Assembly: GCF_032854445.1 (NCBI RefSeq)
Contig: NC_088297.1
Span: 11,248,163-11,312,162, forward strand
Length of the DNA: 64,000 bases
Reading direction: 5' to 3'
Source of the DNA: Liolophura sinensis
Lineage: Eukaryota; Mollusca; Polyplacophora; Chitonida; Chitonidae
Positions within the stretch are counted from its first letter, which is position 1. The number at the start of each line of letters is the position of its first letter. The notes below the pieces were generated by a model that saw only the letters and a list, made by a program, of their open reading frames with translations, made no database searches and was not told the DNA's origin. Positions 40,601-53,690 of this stretch are shown piece after piece. The translations under genes were made by a program, and so were the position numbers.

Positions 40601-42856
40601 CGAAACCAGTTGAGACGACAGAAAAAGCACACACATATAAAACACAACTGGCTATATGTCAAGACGATACCGTCGATATGCCAGTCACGACAACCAAGTC
40701 AGAAATACCAAATTTCACTTATACGACGGCGGCCAGCATTATGTTGGGAAGAAACCGGGCAGAGTCGGGGGAAACCCACGACCATCCGCAGGTTGCTGGC
40801 TGACCTTCCCATATAAGTGTATTAGCGTCAGGTTGATGCTTGTGCATTTAAATGGCATGTTATTAGACACGGATAGGATTTCATTTGATTTATTTATCTA
40901 ATTGGTGTTTCACGCCGTACTCAAGAATATTTCACTTATACGACGGTGGCCAGCATTATCGTGGGAGGAAACCGGGCAGAACCCATGGAAATCCACGACC
41001 ATCCGCAGGTTGTTGTCAAACCTCCCCACGTACGACCGGAGAGGAGATACAGATATGACGCAGAGCGCCAACGATAATTCCCAGGAAGTGCATATTTGCA
41101 ATAGATGCGATAACATATTCGAATTTTGTGCGGGACTGTGTTTAGGTACCCTCGCTTAGTGAAATAGCTGGGTTAACAGTTGGACAATAATTGCACCAAC
41201 CGACAATCAAACGACAAAGGTACCTTTATAGCTTTTTGTCGCAGTTTACAGCGCAAAGAAAAAAAATCTTTCAAGAAAAGATTACTAATATATCAATTTT
41301 GCCAAAATATGCATGTAGCTAACCTCTGGTAACCCAAGTTTCGGCAGATAACCGTTGCAGTTGTAGCTGTCATCCCCGTATCACAGATGTTTCCCCATCT
41401 GCCGTTGTGGTACACTTCTACCCGCCCAGACGCTGATTCTTCTGACAACCGAGACCCCACCAGACGCATAAGTGTGGGTTCTGTGCGTGAATAAAAATGA
41501 CAAAACATAAACCCTCAACATTTTCATGAAATCGAGAGATTATCTACTTATAGACCAAGAAAGCAAATCGTGACCTGCCTTCGTCAGGCACATGTACCTG
41601 ACAAACCTTCTAAGTAAAAGCCATAGCTGTGTCAGCAAGAACTGGATTCGAACACGCGACCTCCCTAAAGGGCCGACAAACGCAGTGAGCTTTAATGATC
41701 TATGCCAGCGAGGCCCACTGTTGACTTAATGCTCCCATTATTGGTTTAATGTTCCCATTATTCTCTAATGCTCTCATCATTGGTTTATGTACCAATTATT
41801 GGTTTAATGTACCAATCATTGGTTTAATGTATCCATTATTGGTTTAATGTTCCCAGTATTGGTTTAATGCTCTCATTATTGGTTTATTGTTTATTGTTTC
41901 CATTATGACCTTAATTATTGTATAGACAAATTACATATTACCAAATGCCACATGACATGCATAATCATGTTACATCAATAATATTTACCAATGCAATATC
42001 GACATTTACAGGTGGCTATAACAAAAGGTTGTAGTTAATGTGTAATATACTAGGTTTAAGGAATACTTGAGTCAAACATGACAAGCATAACGAAAGAAAA
42101 GATAACCCAAATAAAGTATTATTAAAACCTTAAAGTATTCCACTGGACAGAAGTGTTGTGTAATCGATCGATAACACATGCTAAAACCATAACTATTAAT
42201 ATCAAAGAAAAATCAAAGGAACTAAAAATTATAGACATTACCTTTCGTTTTTGATATTACCTTTGGCTTTCCATCGTACCCAGAAGCCTTCACTTCCGGT
42301 AGAGTTTCTGTATCCACAGGCGAACCAATCAGAAAAAGCACATTTCGTTGTTCTTGCTAAAACATCAAATTAACTTATTTACATAGGTATTAGCTATGTA
42401 AGAACTGTCATGACGTCAAGCAAAAGTAAAAAGCTTTAATTGAACCAGTCACTTTTTCCAACTTGCCATACATGTATATGACGAGGTGTCATCTACCAAA
42501 CTGTCATCATAGCACAAGTGTTTATTTATTACTTTTTTCTCTTTATATTCTCTTGGTACCGCTTTGGTGGCTTAATGGTTAGAGCTTCTGCCTTGAAGTC
42601 TGGGGGGTCATACCAAATACTTTAAAAATGGTACTTGCTGCTAACTTGTTTGGCCCTCAGCACTGAGGAGACTAGAGCAAGGAAACATGACTGGTTGGTC
42701 TGGTGTCACTATAATGTGACTGGGTGGGGTGTCATGTCTGATGTCATCGGCATGATACTTCAGTAGCGGCAGTAGTTTGACCGTATGGGCTCGCATTGCA
42801 AGTACACACCTAATGACTCCTCGTCATCACATGAAAATTGTTAAGTACGACGCTAA

Positions 42857-42940
<84 letters not shown>

Positions 42941-45900
42941 TGCATTCTCCACACAGATCGTGGCTTCTTAACGCTATGATATTATATGATATACTACGAC
43001 GGCGGCCAGCATTATGGTGTAAGGAAACCTGGCAGAGCCCGCGGGAAACCCATGACAATCCGCGGGTTGCTGGCAGACCTTCTCACGTACGAAAAGTAGC
43101 TTAATGCGACTGTCCAAATAAACACTGGCCTCGTTCTATTAGTCGGTATCTCCACAATCCTTAGTTAGAGTTCGACCTGACCGATGGGTAGAAGTCCAAA
43201 TAATCACTGACAAAGTTATACTTACCACAGTATGAGCTGGCCTCATACGACTGGTCGGTGCCCAAGTAATCACTGACAGACTTACACTTACTATTGTTGG
43301 AACTGGCCTCAACCGATGGACTGGTGTCCAAAGAATCACTGACAAACTAAAACTTACTATTGTTGGAACTGGCCTCAACCGATGGACTGGTGTCCAAAGA
43401 ATCACTGACAGACTAACACTTACCATTGTTAGAACTGGCCTCAACCGATGGATTGGTGTCCAAATAATCACTGACAGAGTTATACTTATCACACTATGAG
43501 TTGGCCTCGTCATACTGATCAGTGTCCACATAACCGTTGACCGTTGAGTTATATGTACACTTACTACAATTAGAGCTGGCCTCATTTGACAGATTGATGT
43601 CTGAGCAATCGTTGACAGAGTTACATTTACCACAGTTAGATTTGGTTTCGTCTGCCAGATCGGTGTCTGTGCAATCGTTAAAAGAGTTACACTTACAACA
43701 ATTAGAGCTGACCACATCTGACAGATCGGCGTCTGAGCAATCGTTGATAGAGTTACAATTACCACAGTTAGAGTTGGCTTAGTCTGCCAGATCGGTGTCT
43801 GTGCAATCGTTGATAGAGTTACACTTAGCATAATTAGAGCTTGCCTCATCTGACAGATCGATGTCTGCAATCGTTGACAGAGTTACACTTACCACAATTA
43901 GAGCTGACCTCATCTGACAGATCGATGTCTGAGCAATCGTTGACAGAGTTACACTAACCACAATTAGAGCTGACCTCATCTGACAGATCAGACAAAGGTC
44001 TGAGCAATCTTTGAAAGAGTTACACTTACTACAGTTAGAGCTGGCTTCATCTGACAGATCGGTGTCTGGGCAATCGTTGAAAGAGTTACGCTTACCACAG
44101 TTAGAGCTGGCTTCATCTTCCAGATCGATGTCTATGCAATCGTTGAAAGAATTACACTTACCACAATTAAAGCTGACCTCATCTGACAGATCGGTGTCTG
44201 AGCAATCGTTGAAAGAGATACACTAACCACAATTAGAGCTGACCTCATCTGACAGATCGATGTCTGAGCAATCGTTGACAGAGTTACACTAGCCACAATT
44301 AGAGCTGACCTCATCTGACAGATCAGACAAAGGTCTGAGCAATCTTTGAAAGAGTTACACTTACTACAGTTAGAGCTGGCTTCATCTGACAGATCGGTGT
44401 CTGGGCAATCGTTGAAAGAGTTACGCTTACCACAGTTAGAGCTGGCTTCATCTGCCAGATCGATGTCTATGCAATCGTTGAAAGAATTACACTTACTACA
44501 GTTAGAGCTGGCTTCACCTGACAGATCGGTGTCTGAGCAATCGTTGACAGAGTTACACTTACCACAATTAGAGCTGACCTCATCTGACAGATCGGTGTCT
44601 GTGCAATCGTTGAAAGAATTACACTTACTACAGTTAGAGCTGGCTTCACCTGACAGATCGGTGTCTGAGCAATCGTTGACAGAGTTACACTAACTACAGT
44701 TAGAGCTGGCTTCATCTGACAGATCGGTGTCTGAGCAATCGTTGACAGAGTTACACTTACCACAGAGTTGGCTTCATCTGACAGATCGGTGTCTGAGCAA
44801 TTGTTGAAAGAGTTACACTTGCCACAGTTAGATCTGACCTCATCTGAGAGATCGGTGTCTGAGCAATCGTTGACAGAGTTACATTTACCACAGTTAGAGC
44901 TGGTTTCATCTGACAGATCGGTGTCCGAGCAATCGTTGAAAGAGTTACACTTACCACAGTTAGAGTTGGCTTCGTCTGACAGATCGGTGTCTGAGCAATC
45001 GTTGATAGAGTTACATGTTTCTTCTTTTGGGATGCAGGTCAGCGTGGACGCGCATTTAAATTCGCCCAGACCGCACTCTGTGGAGAAATAAGTGATCTAT
45101 TTAGAAATATACAGTTGAAATAAGCGAGGACAGTATTCTTTTACGATGTATATATTTATTTGATTGGTGTTTGTATATAGCTGGTTTGAACAATCAGAAG
45201 AAACAAATCACAAATTACTGGCACCACTGCCAGTTTAAATTCTTATAAACCTCTGCTACATAGTAAGGGTGGACTATACTTTCCATACTTTTGGTTGTTT
45301 AGCTTTCGTATTACTAACCGATCTAGTACCGTCAGCAGCTTCCGTTGTCTGGATATCTTATGCTTCTGAGAGCATTTACTTATTCCTGTGTTAACTCTGG
45401 CTGTTTGTGTCCTTTCCTTACTTTCTTCGTGACTTGGTGGACTTAAGGGTATTGTTACTTTCTATGTATAACTTTTGGGGCTTAATACTAGTTTCCTATT
45501 GATTCCTGCGTAGTAAAATATTAGACAAAAAAAGCAAAAATCATTAATTAACAGATGAGCTAAAGGAGAGGGTGCATCAAACCAAGCATCAGATAGAAAT
45601 ATCCTAAACCATGTGCATAAAGTCTTTATATTTCTCAGTAAAATGTCGTTAATACTCCGGAATAACAACTTATTTTATGATGAATAATAATAGTAATCAT
45701 AATAATACTACTAAATACCTATTTCGTCGCAAGCTTGAGGATCAAGAATGATATTGTCAACTCTGATAATGTCGGATTCCTCATCGCCAGCTAATCCTTC
45801 AAAGACAATCGCGTATCCGGACGTTCCGTTATGGTTTACCGGAACACGGACCGATCTCCAGCTCTGGTGAGCAGACGACGTTAGACTCCACAACAGTTCT

Positions 45901-48900
45901 CCCTGAAAGTCTGACTTCTTCTCTGCCATCTCTCCCATGACCTTGTACACAGCCAATCTCCTTCCATGGACTCCGTCAAATTCGTAGTCAAAACTGAGAC
46001 AGCTTGACGTTGGAGTTTGTGGGATGAAAGGACTTGTAATGTAACCATGGCCAAGTGTGACGTCGGAGAACGTCAGATGACGACCTGAAGAGAAACGTTT
46101 TCGAAGCACAAAACATTTTTGGACAAAGAGAGGAGTAAGTTTAAAGGAGTAAAACATCTGTAAATATACGTGTATCAATGGTAAACACTTTGCTGTACAA
46201 TATGACAATCAGAGCGCACTTCTCCTCTACTTCCCAAAGTTCAACGTGGTTGTTTGTCGAGCGTGTGGCAAAAATGTAACAATTAAACCATTCACAACAG
46301 ATCAGGTAGCAAATGAGTTTTTTTTACTTAAAGATGTAGACTCAAGGTGATAAATCTAAAGGAGCATGTCAACACTACACACTACAGTTATCATTCTGTC
46401 TGAACAAACGGGTACATTCATATATAAATTAGTTTACATGGCGATTGAATGATTTGCGCCAAGGACATCAGATGTGTTTCAGGCATTTAGACTGTTTAAA
46501 CAAACGGGGAACAATCCATGTAATATGCAAATGAGTTACCACATACATCAAGCTGCTTTACAAAATGGATAAGTTGACTAACCTTCATTAGTTTCGTTCA
46601 GGTGGCGAGGTTTCCAATTTGATTCCATATAAGGGTCCGTGTATCCACACATTCCAGGTTCACTGAACGTGCAGTTAACTGATGCTAGGAGACAAGACAG
46701 AATTTAGTTATTTATTTGATTGCTGTTTCACGCCGTACTCGAGAATAGTTTTTCCTATAAAACGGCGGCCAGCATTATGGTGGGTGGAAACAGGGCAGAG
46801 CCAGGAGGAAACCCACGACCATTCATAGGTTGCTGGCAGACCTTCCCACGTACGGCCGGAGAGAAAGCCAGCATGAGCTGGACTTAAACTCACAGCGACC
46901 GCATTGGTGAGAGGCCCCTGGGTCATTACGCTGCGCTAGCGCGCTAACCACACTGAGCCACAGAGGTACGTTGCAACACTAAAATATTTAAGGTGTGGTT
47001 TACACATGTAACATAAGAGACCTTTATAATTAAATGGAAAATACCTGTCTATGCGTGTCTTAAACAGAAATACCACGTGTAAGGTAGAAAGACCAATAAT
47101 CGTTTGACATTTATGAGTAAACTAGGGGAAGTAAACAGGTAAGGCAATAGTACCCTGTCTATACCCTCACATCCAGACCCGTACGTTGACTGACGTAGCA
47201 TCTAGAAACTCGGTGCTGAAGGTGCTCCAGACACATATATGTTTACAAGTAAAAAATCACCGTGATATGTGTATTATTGATCACAGAAAAAGATCAACCA
47301 CAAGCACTCCAACAATGCAACAAATACTTCCGTTAGAGACAAAGGGAGAGTACTCTCCAATCGTGACCAATCTAGCAAAGGTGAAGGATGGTTGAAAGAA
47401 AAAATGCTTTACACCACTTCAGAATCAGAACAGCTCCAAAATTATTTGTTTGACAGATGTTTGACCTGTTCACACAATTGTTAAGTAATGTTGTTGACAG
47501 ACAGACTAATTGACCAGTCTACTTAAATACACAAACACACAAATATTTGTTTTCGGATCACTTTCAGACAAAACGATAGAAAATGAAGAATTATATTTTT
47601 TATAACATAGTGTTTTGCTTTTCACCTAATATGCTTCAGTTATACTATAGCGGTAAGATTCCGACCCTTGCTCCATGTAAGCGTGGTCTATTCATGAATA
47701 TTTATGGAACACGTCTATCCGTAACTCTACCGCCTAACACCAACCCTGAAAAAATATTGCCATGCCAGTATTGGCGTGTTTCATTAATATTCATGAGTAC
47801 GCCACGTCTACCTGGAGAAATGGTTGGAATCTTACCACTAGCCATTTATACAAATTCCACGAACTCAATCATTTATTTATTTATCTGATTGGTTTTTTAC
47901 GCCGTACTCAAGAATATTTCACTTATCGACGGCGGCCAGCCATTATAATGGGAGGAAACCGGGCAGAGCCCAGGGGAAACCACGCCCATCCGCAGGTTAG
48001 AACTGAATCACAGATGATAAATTGGCTTATACCTTGACGGCAGATGCCCGGAGTTAAGAAAATGTCGTCGATGGCAAACACCAGGGTTTCTTCAAACATC
48101 TCCACTGTGGATAAATCAACTGTTGCAACCTTCATCTGTAAGTACACACGGTCTGTGCCGGCTGGTATGGTGACAAATACGGGGGAGAAGTGGGTAACGT
48201 TCTTCAATGAGGCCGTTGCGTTGATATACATGTAGTCAGCTGGATGAAGTTGAACTACAGGTCTGCTGCGGCCGTTGAACCTGGCGTGGACCAGTAGGAT
48301 ATGCGTGCGATCACGAGTACTGGAGTGCCAGTAAAATGTGAGACAGCTCATTCCAGGAAATGGCGAGAATTCTGGAGAGGCGAGGTTCGACCAGCTTGGG
48401 TAGTAGGCTTGAACAACCATAACATGCCTGGGATGTGAAACAATTTATTTAAATTTTATTTGTCAGCACGCCATTTATTTATTTATTTATTTATTTGTGT
48501 ATCATTTGTTTATTTATTTAGTTGTTCCTTTTACATCATGCTCAGAATTCTTTCACTTAGTCGAATTCGAATAGCCTAATGAAAATAAAACAAATACGAT
48601 TTGACACAGTTTGTAAATTTCAAATTTCATTTATAAAATAAATGCAACGTATGTATTATAAATGTGATGGATGCTGCCTTCCTCTCCGGCCGTCAGTGGG
48701 AAGGTCTTGCAGCAACTTGCGGATGGTCGTGGGTTTCCCCCTGGCTGTGCCCGGTTTTCCACCCACCATAATGCTGGCCGAGGTCGTATAAGTGAAATAT
48801 TCTTGAGTACAGCGTAAAACACCAATCAAATAAAATAAATAAATAAAATAAATGTGATGGCAATACAGTATTTTGAGTGATTCTAGACCAGTGGCGTATA

Positions 48901-51900
48901 ATAAATCACAGGCAACATCAATGCATTTTTTAAAAGCTAATTCTGCTTACGTCGTGGGCCTAGGGGGATGCATTTTACTACTCTTCAAGCATTTACATGA
49001 ATTACATTCAGTATAAAGCTCTGAGGTAAACTGAAAAAAGAGGCTGTATTTCACCAACTGCCAGTTATCACACACCTCCGCTGTTCTGATTTTAGTCTTT
49101 GTGGTGTGATTTTCATTATATCGAATGCAGACTAGTTTTAACAGCATAGTTACCATGGTTACACATAAGACAAAGTACAAAAAGATTATGATACGCACCT
49201 CCCTCCGCGTTCGTGGTGTGGTCTGCGTTGGGGAGTGCTGTGTCCGAACTATTCCCTTCCGTACCATACCACACCCACTGTGATCCGCCTTCATGGACTG
49301 GACGAACGATGCTGTACCCACAGTCACCGTCCTCAAATGTACAGTTCGGGGATCTCCCTAAAAATTGTGGGATCAATCTTTTATAGTGTACCTTTTTAAA
49401 ACTTAGACGTCATCATCATTGGATTACGTAGAAGTGAAACTGGAAACATCTCAGCCAATCTCAGGGTAATGAAGACAAATACTTTTCCCAGAGGGCTGTT
49501 TTATTTATTTATTTATTTTTTTGTTTGTTTATTTATTTGACTGGTATTTTATGTTGTACTCAAGAATATTTCACTTATACGACGGCCGTCAGTATTATGG
49601 TGGGAGGAAACCGGACAGAGCCCGAGGGAAACCCACGACCACCCGGTGGTTGCTGTCAGACTTTCACACGTATGTCCTGGTGGGTTATAAACAGAGGATG
49701 AAGGGATGTGCTAGCCACCATTGCTATGATCTGAATTGTATCATTTAACGGAATTTTCGCCTCTCTTTCGAAATTTACATTTTTATCATTTTTCAGAATA
49801 TGCCAAAATATAAGTATGGCACATTGCTCAGGTCAATATTTACCATCGACGTCGCCTGAAGATTTGGTTGTTAGAGATGATAATGAACTCATGCTGCTCG
49901 AATCTGGGTTAAAAACATAAATCCAGAAAAATGTTTAATATTTTACACATTCCAATAAAGTTGTCTAGCGATCAACTGGAAAGGTGCAAGTTGAAACACT
50001 TGATTCATATTCATATTAAAAGTTACATGCAAAGTTTCATCAATGTAACAAAAGCATTAAAAGAAAAGAACCTATTTATGCAACCGATACCTTTACTCAC
50101 AGGGGTATGCTTAATGTTAAAGACAGTATCTCAATATTCTGTCGGCAGTGTTTGTTATTTGAGTATTTGATAGTTAAATATCGAAGTCTAAGAAATTCCC
50201 TTTTGGCCTCCATTTTAACAGATTACATACATCATCGTGCTTGGCTTTGCCGAGTAGCCCTTCAGAGCACGGCATTCTAAACACATTTTGGCGGCCTATA
50301 GCTACGCATGTCGGCACGATGTATCCAAGTACACCCCGACCTCTTCCTTTTGAGAGTTGGCTTTTAGAGGCCTTAAAATGCTGAGACTGGAAATGCACGT
50401 TAATCATATGGTAGGAGTAAAACCTTAAATACAGTGACGTCACCATGAATATTCGAGAGGAGGAAAGGAGGCTTTTCATTGGACAAACCCAAAATCTCGC
50501 GGAACTTTTAATGTGCCTCGTATCGGTGGAATTTGTAGAAAATGTTTAAAATCGTTTTGCTCCATTACAAAAATTTTACAAAACCTAAAAAAAAATTTGT
50601 ATAGATCTTTATTTTAAGATATAGGTTGTATACATGTGTTCTTTTCTTTTAAGGAAAACAAAACACAGTGGAACTGTGTAATAAACTAGTGCATCTCAGT
50701 GACGATTTTTGGAAGTTTTAGGGTAAACTTGAAAGGTTTTTAACAAAAACATAATTCGAATAAAAATGCCCTAATTTATTCCGGAAGATAACGCCGTTGT
50801 ATTCTTTCTCATTATCAAGTGTGATATACCTAATTTTACTTGACCAGCATAAGTGTTACAACAACAAAAAAAGACCGCTTCGGAAATATTCATCAAGGAA
50901 GGGGAAAATAAAGAAAAATGGTGTTTATATATAAAAAATGGTGGAACTTCATGTTCCACCGCGCATAAAGTAAGGCGATACAGTTCAGAGAGAAACTGAG
51001 ATGCCTACCAGTAGGTCTGATCGGAGGCCTTGTATTCTTGGTCGTCTCGGGAGTCGGGTGTCCATGGCCTGTTGTAGAGTGAGCCGTGACTGAAGGCGCT
51101 TTTGTGATCTTTCCATTCGGTGGACCTGCTGTGGTAGATGATGGAGAAGGGTTGTGTGTCACGGAAACTGATGGGGGGAAAGAGATGAAAATTAACAGAA
51201 TTATAAAATCAAAAAAAAGCCGTATTGCCGATATTGCAAAAATGGATTTTGGTGAAAGAAACCTTAACAATTTCATGTTTGCATTTGTGCATATCTCTAG
51301 CACCATCGGGGGAAGCAAAATATAGTTAAGAATTTTCCTAACAGTACCGAATCTATGAGTCGAAACTGACATTTGCATAAAAACCGTCAACCACAATGAA
51401 TGTTCTGTGCCAATAATCGCATTCCAATTCTCAAAACGACTTTTATCACAATAGTAAGAGAGTAACACAAAGTTTGATTTATTGATTCATATATTCGATT
51501 GGTGTTATATGCCGTACTCAAGAATATCTTACTGATACCACGGCCGAAAGCATTATGGTGGGGGGAAAATGGGAAAAGCATGGTGGGGGGGGGGAACCCA
51601 TGACTATCCGCAGGCTCCTGGCAGACCTTTCCACGTACGGCCAGAGAGCAAGCCCACATGAGCTGGACTTCAACTCACAGCGACCACACTGGCCACCGCC
51701 AAGTCTGAGAATCGTTGCGTCGCTCGTACTTCACCGTCTAATTGCTAAAAGCCAAAACAGCGTTGGCGTGACGCCAGCGGAAGGCCCTGAGATGTCGGTT
51801 GACAGAAATTTCTGGCGTCTGATTGATTATAATTGATAACATTACGGCACTTTCGATTTTCCCGTGCGTGTTGAAGTGACTTGGAAAAGCAATATTTCGG

Positions 51901-53626
51901 TTATGCCACGTCATGAAGATAAAACCTCGCGATTTTTAAACTTCATGTGGGATACTTTATCGATGAAAATGTATTCATTCGGTTCACTGTTGTGTTTTCT
52001 TTTAAGCTTGACTCAACTTACCAGTAATGGAGACAGAATCTGTGTCGATGTTCAGATTGGCGGTGTTTTTGATAGAGTCTTTGATCACAGCCGTCACTTT
52101 CTGTTTAGCGTCTGCACCTTCCACAGTTACCATAACATCTCCGTTTTCCTCTGTCTTGGCGTCAGAAGGCAGAGTTATTACTATTATGAAATCCACGATA
52201 ATACTCCCGGACCTGTCAGAGGAAAACACGTGACCTAGTTATATCACCAAGTAATCGGTAGGTTACGAGTAGCTGACATGCTCAACAAGTATTTGTTAGC
52301 TACCATGCAAGTACATATACTCGGTACCTCACGAATTTCTCAGCTGCTCAACAAGTATTCGGTAGCTCGCCAAGTACTCGATTAAAAATTATTGAGCTGT
52401 TCACTAGTACCCAGTTACCCATCAAGCACTCTGTAGCGGACGAATTACACTCCTGCTTAGCAATTAAAAGTGATCTGGTCTTTAAATAATTAATAAACCT
52501 CTTCAACCCAAAGATTTGTGAAGAATTTAATTACAAAGTAAAACAACATGATCTTTCACTGGAGAGAATATCTTACCGTAAGTTTATAAAAACAACATGA
52601 TCTTTCACTGGAGAGAATATCTTACCGTAAGTTTATAACTTTCACAGCTTCATATGACAGTGACAGCTTGTCGTTCTTTAATGAAGATTCAAGCTGTAGA
52701 AAAGGAAAAAAATATGACATTTGTCATGCTGACAGTCATTTTGAATCAAATTCAGGGGATGCATGAAATAAGATAGATTCGATACCCATAGATAATTTTA
52801 AGCAGACTTAGAACGTACTCAAGTCCAGCTCATGCTGTGGCTTCCTCTCCGCCCGTAAGTGGGAAGGTCTGCAGCATCCTGCGGATGGTCGTGGGTTTTC
52901 TCTGCCCGGTTTCCACCCACCATAATGCTGGCCGCCGTCGTATAAGTGAAATATTCTCGAGTATGGCATAAAACAACAATCAAATAAATAAATAAATAAA
53001 CTGGAACGAACCTAATAGTTTAGCATGTTTTACTTAAGACAAAGAAAAGAATGAAGTATAAATCAATAAACAAACCAGGACGTTAGTTCCACATGTGTCA
53101 GTATTAATTGTTTTTCAACCGCGTGAAATGATTCTAAAACATTGGATTCTACGGTGAACCGTTGAAGCCAATTGGGTATAAATTACGTCACATCCATACT
53201 TTTTGTTTAAAATAGTTCGCATACATTTATGCATTTTGAATACAGAGGTTTAGAAGAATGTGTGTAGAAAACTGTTAAAACCTGACGTGATGTCACCAGT
53301 CATAAAATGGCCAGAAAAGGCCACCGTAGAATGCCTTGTTTCAAATGCATTTTTAATGTGATTGTGTGTTAAACGTGATGACAATACAACATTTTGAGTA
53401 ATTCTAGAGGAATGGCGTCTCACAAATTGCAACTAACATCATTGCATTTTGTTTTCTTTTTTTTTTTATCTATTTCTGTTTAAACCATTGTGCTACGGGT
53501 TCTGTTCGATGCTACTTATGTACATGAACAGTCGGAATAAAATCCGGACTGACTTAAAGTTGCAAGAGGCCAGATTTCACCGGCAATAAGTGTGACCATT
53601 TGCCAGCTATCAGTATATGTATTATG

Positions 53627-53690
<64 letters not shown>

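Noticed and set aside
43139-43870. 243-residue minus-strand ORF with a 22-residue repeat ([14 protein letters not shown] type)
   Set aside because: It is the wrong reading frame of the LDLa-derived minisatellite. The frame continuous with exon 11 is the one carrying [11 protein letters not shown].
50290-50345. 5S rRNA-like stretch (ATCCAAGTAC near CCCGACC)
   Set aside because: Only about ten matching bases at the C-box position. Flanks do not follow 5S rRNA, so chance or a very old fragment.
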